Made by a program: the position numbers and the translations under genes. A model generated the notes under the pieces. That model was not told the DNA's origin and made no database searches. It saw nothing but the letters and a program-made list of their open reading frames with translations. From Nematostella vectensis (Eukaryota; Cnidaria; Anthozoa; Actiniaria; Edwardsiidae), in contig NC_064038.1 in the NCBI RefSeq assembly GCF_932526225.1, positions 15,927,575 to 15,991,574 on the forward strand: a stretch of 64,000 nt of DNA. Direction: 5' to 3'. This document shows, piece after piece, positions 21,700-64,000 of the stretch (positions are counted from its first letter, which is position 1; the number at the start of each line of letters is the position of its first letter).

Positions 21700-21971
21700 A
21701 GCCTGCTTGCAGGCGGTACTCGGTGTTATCATCGCGAAAAACCCTCGCCTTTCGGTGATCGGGCGCCATCTTGTATCGGCTTAAAATACAAGATGTCGCC
21801 CGATCACCGAACCGAGAGGAAGATGTCGCCCGATCTCCGAACCGAGAGGAAGATGTTGCCCGATAACCGAACCGAGAGGAAGATGTCGCCCGATCACCGA
21901 ACCGAGCCTGATCACCGAACCCGAAAGGGTTTTCCGCAATAATAACATCGAGTACCGCCTGCTAGCAGGCT
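21700..21971. mobile_element. MITE with AGCCTGC...GCAGGCT terminal inverted repeats and an internal 32-bp tandem repeat
   Basis: A 272-bp element; the ends are imperfect inverted repeats of roughly 50 bp starting AGCCTGCTTGCAGGCGGTAC. The interior has about three copies of a 32-bp unit (gaggaagatgtcgcccgatc plus accgaaccga). Flanks contain aggggaga on both sides but not at the exact positions expected of a target-site duplication. No coding capacity. Confidence 0.78.
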
Positions 21972-22980
21972 ATAGGGGAGAGGCAATACAAAATACATAA
22001 GAAATACATAAAAATACAAACATAAAAACACTGCTAAAAGTTCAATAAATGGGGTCATTAGGAAAACAACAACAGGAACAAAAAGAGAATTCCCCCCTCC
22101 CCCCCTTGCCTAGTTGGGATGAGTTGCATAACAAACAATTCGAGTCGCCAGGATCGTGCCTATTACATGCCATATTTCATCAGTTAGGGGGGGCGTGGTG
22201 GTGGTGGTGGCGGTGGTTTAAGTAAAACCCGGTATCCACCAAATATCACCAAATAAATGAGTTTTCAGCCAGGGATCACCGGTTGAGGTTTTCCGCTCTG
22301 GGGTTGAAAATTGACATTCGTGTGACGCAGGCCGGGTTGGAAAAATATACAATTAGCTTGCACGTAACATGCAGCGGACAGCAGAAACCATCAAACGCAT
22401 GCAATGTATGCGTACAGCGTATTCCAAAATTCAACCCGCATATAACCTGTCATACCAAACATATTCCCCTGGGAATTGATGCCCATTCCCGATCCCGGAT
22501 CTACAGAAAACATGGTAAAAAATAACGATTCCTGTCAATTGAGACTCGAGGCAAAAATTTGTCAAGAAAAACATTTGCTTACTAATCTTGAAAAGTCCTT
22601 AGGCCCAGGCATCCAAGAGACTGACCGAGCGTGTTTGAAGGTCACCCAAATATTGATATGAAGCAGCTACCCTTCTGTAATCGGCGGCTCCTGTGAATGC
22701 ATGAATTGTTTAAGGGTGGTGCTATAACTCTACCTTGTTTATACGCAATAAAAAGAAACCGACTACCGACAGAATGTAAAAAAAACTAGTGACTAGCGAC
22801 AAAAAATAGTTGCCGACTACCGACATTTTATTCCCGTACTTTTAGCGGAGCTAAAGAAGCGAAGCGAAGCGCCGCGTGAGCCGAGCCCCATATCTAAGAA
22901 AAAGTGGTATATAAAACAATACGGTAACAAATATTGGTAACCTATCGAGTCGAGTTTTCGTGACGTGATGTCCGTCTGTC
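21972..22980. other. Intergenic, no gene recognised
   Basis: Short homopolymer and GGT tracts (22190-22220) and a gaagcgaagcg-type repeat at 22855-22872. No supported coding sequence. Confidence 0.6.
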
Positions 22981-23620
22981 CGTTTGTCCTTTAAAAGCAT
23001 CGTATGACAACCAAACTTGGCAGGTGTGATGAATGTGTCAAGGGAGGTGCAAATATGTGGTCACATGATTTGTGACGTCATCGATGACGTCACTAAAACA
23101 AAAAAATATTTATATTTCTCGAAGGAAACATCATATGGCAACCAAACTCGATAAATGTCATGCAGGTGTTTACGTCATCGATGACGTCACTTAAAGCAAA
23201 AAACGTGATAAAATATAAAAACGTCATCTAAAAGCAAAACTATTACGATTTCATTTTAAAAATATCCATATCTCATGAACAAAACATCATATGACAACCA
23301 ATCTTGGTATGTATCATGAATGTTTTATGGGGGGTGAACCAATTTGGTCACGTGAATGTGACGTAATCAATGACGTCATCTAAATAAAAAAATATATCAT
23401 ACATCGTATGACAACAAAACTCGGTAGGTGTGATGTATGTTTCAAGTGGGGTGCAATGAGATAGTAACGTGACGCCATCGATGACGTCAATAAATTAAAA
23501 CTACCCTGACGCCAGAACATCGTATGACAACTGAACTTGTTATGAGTCATGTAGATGTGGGGGGCAGGCGGCATAACAAGCTGGTCACGTGATCTGTGAA
23601 ATCGTTGACGTCGTCAAAAA
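22975..23620. repeat. Degenerate ~110-150-bp repeat array with CRE-like palindromes
   Basis: Five diverged units, each with atcgtatgacaaccaaactt-like sequence followed by a ggtcacgtgat box and a palindrome based on tgacgtcatcgatgacgtca. The best copy, 23073-23092, is a perfect 20-bp palindrome with two TGACGTCA (CRE/ATF-type) sites; weaker ones lie near 23171, 23358, 23470 and 23605. It is probably a dispersed-repeat-derived array. Confidence 0.8.
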
Positions 23621-24156
23621 CGATATAATAATATTTAATGTTTTTAATAATATTTATTATTAAGTGAAAATTAGCAAAGATTTGGTCGTTTGGAGCTCCG
23701 CTTTTAGGCAATACTTCCATCGTCAGTCTACTTAAATTCAGCCATTTCAGAATCTGCACTGTGTATTTCCTGTCAATTATTAAGCCATTACTAATAAATT
23801 ATTAATTACTAGTGAATCCCAAATAATGTTTATCTAGTTTATATATGAAATCTGGTAGAAAAGCGAATACTAATTGAGATTTACCGACAAAGACAGATAA
23901 TTCTACCAAAATTTAACTGACTGCCGACATGCTGACCCCCCCCCCCCCCCATCCAGACCCTGGTAGAATGGTGCATCACGTATTAAAAATGAACCAAAAA
24001 CGCATAAATATTTATGATCTACTTTTCATTATTATACTTTTAGAAAAGACAATGCAATAAAAAATAATAATAAAAAAATAACATAAAATAAAGCGCATAA
24101 CAATTCTATGGCGTGTGACAGATTGCGTATTGCGTGACAACCCACAAGGAAGTGAA

Positions 24157-24457
24157 GTGATAGGTTGAGGGGACCCTCCCAAGGGGTTCTAGTGATAGGT
24201 TTAGGGGCCCTTCCAAGGGGTTCTAGTGATAGGTTGAGGGGACCCTCCCAAGGGGTTCTAGTGATACGTTGAGGGGACCCTCCCAAGGGGTTCTAGTGAT
24301 AGGTTGAGGGGACCCTCCAAAGGGGTTCTAGTGATAGGTTGATGAGACCCTCCCAAGGGGATATAGTGATAGGTTGAGGGGACCCTGCAAAGGGGTTCTA
24401 GTGATAGGTTGAGGGGACCCTCCCAAGGGGTTCTAGTGATAGGTTGAGGGGACCCTC
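24157..24457. repeat. 35-bp minisatellite (gataggttgaggggaccctc + ccaaggggttctagt)
   Basis: About nine copies of a 35-bp unit upstream of the fibrillin gene, with single-base variants (ccaa/caaa, gatagg/gatacg). Confidence 0.92.
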
Positions 24458-25142
24458 CGGTTGCGTGAGGAGCGAAATTTCTTTATGATTTACGACGCAC
24501 AATGGCTGGCTGTGAATGCGCATAGTTCCACTCCGTCCAATCACCGCATTTCCGGTAATCACCGTCCGCAAGTGAAACTGATCATGGAGATGTCACGAAT
24601 CAAACGAACCACGGGGACCTGGGACGGGATTATCCCACATATAGGGGTATCAAATTCGCGCTTGCTTAAATAAAGCACGGGTCAACTTTGTCGGAATATC
24701 TAATTTCCTGCCAGATATCTGTCGTTTCTTGACATAAGTCCTCAGGATGCTATGCTAGACTAATACCTTAGAAGTCAACAACACTTCTAGTGAGAGCAGC
24801 CCTCTGCGACGATCAACGGAGAGATTATTGGAGTCGCTTATCGTGTTTTACCCGTGAGCGCACCAAACTCGCAAGTCCACGGATTTCTCATTGAGTTTAG
24901 AGCCGTCGGGTTCTAGGCTGTGGTGGGATCTCTTCCTAGGCCGGACACACATTGTGGATTGCTTTAGTCAAAGACTGCGACCCACGGCGAGTGCTCTCTA
25001 GAGTTTATTTTATCCACGGCGTTCAAACGCAGCTATCTAGTGCTGCGTTGTGGTAAGATACGCGGCGGATTTTTCTAATCAAAGAATCCTTAGGAAATTC
25101 CGAACGAAGAACAATAATATCGGGAGCTTCAACTGTAGAAAT
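24458..25142 (+). promoter_or_regulatory. Fibrillin promoter and 5' UTR region (by position)
   Basis: About 685 bases between the minisatellite and the fibrillin start codon. A TATA-like ttaaataaagcacgg lies near 24664, but I cannot place a transcription start. No other gene is seen. Confidence 0.35.
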
Positions 25143-63471
<38,329 letters not shown>

Positions 63472-63664
63472 GTAATAATTATCGTAATGAAGAACATTAT
63501 ACACCCCTTTATGGTTGTCAGTGCAAACAGCGATTGGAAAGATAGTAAATGACAGCGCTTATGGATAGTAATGATTTGTAAGAATACTAAAGGTGACAAA
63601 TGAACTCCTGCTATACCTGAACCATACAATGATGAACTATAACAAACAGACATTTTCCTCAAAT

Positions 63665-64000
63665 TGGAACAAACGTTATGGGTATCTATGGTTCCTTTCA
63701 GTCGTGGGTATCTATGGTTCCTTTCGGTCGTGGGTATCTATGGTTCCTTTAAGTCGTGGGTATCTATGGTTCCTTTCAGTCGTGGGTATCTACGGTTCCT
63801 TTCGGTCGTGGGTATCTATGATTCCTTTCGGTCGTGGGTATCTATGGTTCCTTTCGGTCGTGGGTATCTATGGTTTCTTTCGGTCGTGGGTATCTATTGT
63901 TCCTTTCAGTCGTGGGCATCTATGGTTCCTTTCAGTCGTGGGTATCTATGGTTCCTTTCGGTCGTGGGTATCTATGGTTCCTTTCGGTCGTGGGTATCTA
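63665..64000. repeat. 26-bp minisatellite (ggttcctttcggtcgtgggt + atctat), runs off window
   Basis: About 12 near-perfect copies with tcggtc/tcagtc variation, in fibrillin intron 40, truncated by the window end. Confidence 0.95.

Overview
The window is intron-rich, AT-rich animal DNA from a cnidarian, most likely an anthozoan such as Nematostella vectensis. This is inferred from gene content, cnidarian-style dispersed repeats and very heavy minisatellite load; no taxon-specific marker was tested. No bacterial-type operons, rRNA genes or CRISPR arrays are present.

Layout. (1) 1-1105, minus strand: the first coding exon of a lysosomal glucosylceramidase (GBA), whose first intron is filled by a 21-bp minisatellite running off the left edge. 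(2) 1727-7339, plus strand: nearly all of an ANKLE1 orthologue (ankyrin repeats, LEM domain, GIY-YIG nuclease) in six visible exons, head-to-head with GBA. (3) 7650-15000: a repeat-rich block with a 24-bp minisatellite, a three-copy ~1-kb tandem unit carrying a tRNA-derived SINE head, a 100-nt-arm inverted repeat, and a 5'-truncated Penelope-like retroelement (reverse transcriptase plus GIY-YIG endonuclease) whose 3' flank contains a textbook minimal hammerhead ribozyme. (4) 20003-21406, plus strand: a single-exon rhodopsin-family GPCR with a degenerate DRY motif. (5) 21700-24460: MITE, a degenerate array with CRE-like palindromes, and a 35-bp minisatellite. (6) 25143-63471, plus strand: the first 40 coding exons (about 1571 residues) of a fibrillin orthologue, continuing past the right edge.

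The fibrillin gene reads, in order: signal peptide, FUN domain, three EGF domains, hybrid 1, two cbEGF, TB1, six cbEGF, TB2, three cbEGF, hybrid 2, one cbEGF, TB3, twelve cbEGF, TB4. This is almost domain-for-domain the vertebrate fibrillin order; the visible difference is the block between TB1 and TB2 (six cbEGF domains here, an EGF plus four cbEGF in vertebrates, and no proline/glycine-rich segment). Every intron from intron 2 onward is phase 1, so each exon is a symmetric module. The integrin-binding RGD of vertebrate TB4 is RGN here.

The most unusual pattern is that many minisatellites and short tandem duplications are anchored on exon-intron junctions: they copy the last bases of an exon plus the splice donor, or the acceptor plus the first bases of the exon. 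I see this in ANKLE1 exon 3 and around fibrillin exons 9, 13, 14, 17, 18, 24, 25, 26, 30, 36, 38 and 39. Several introns therefore carry between one and about twenty extra splice-site look-alikes. I do not know a described system that explains this, and it is the main lead from the window.
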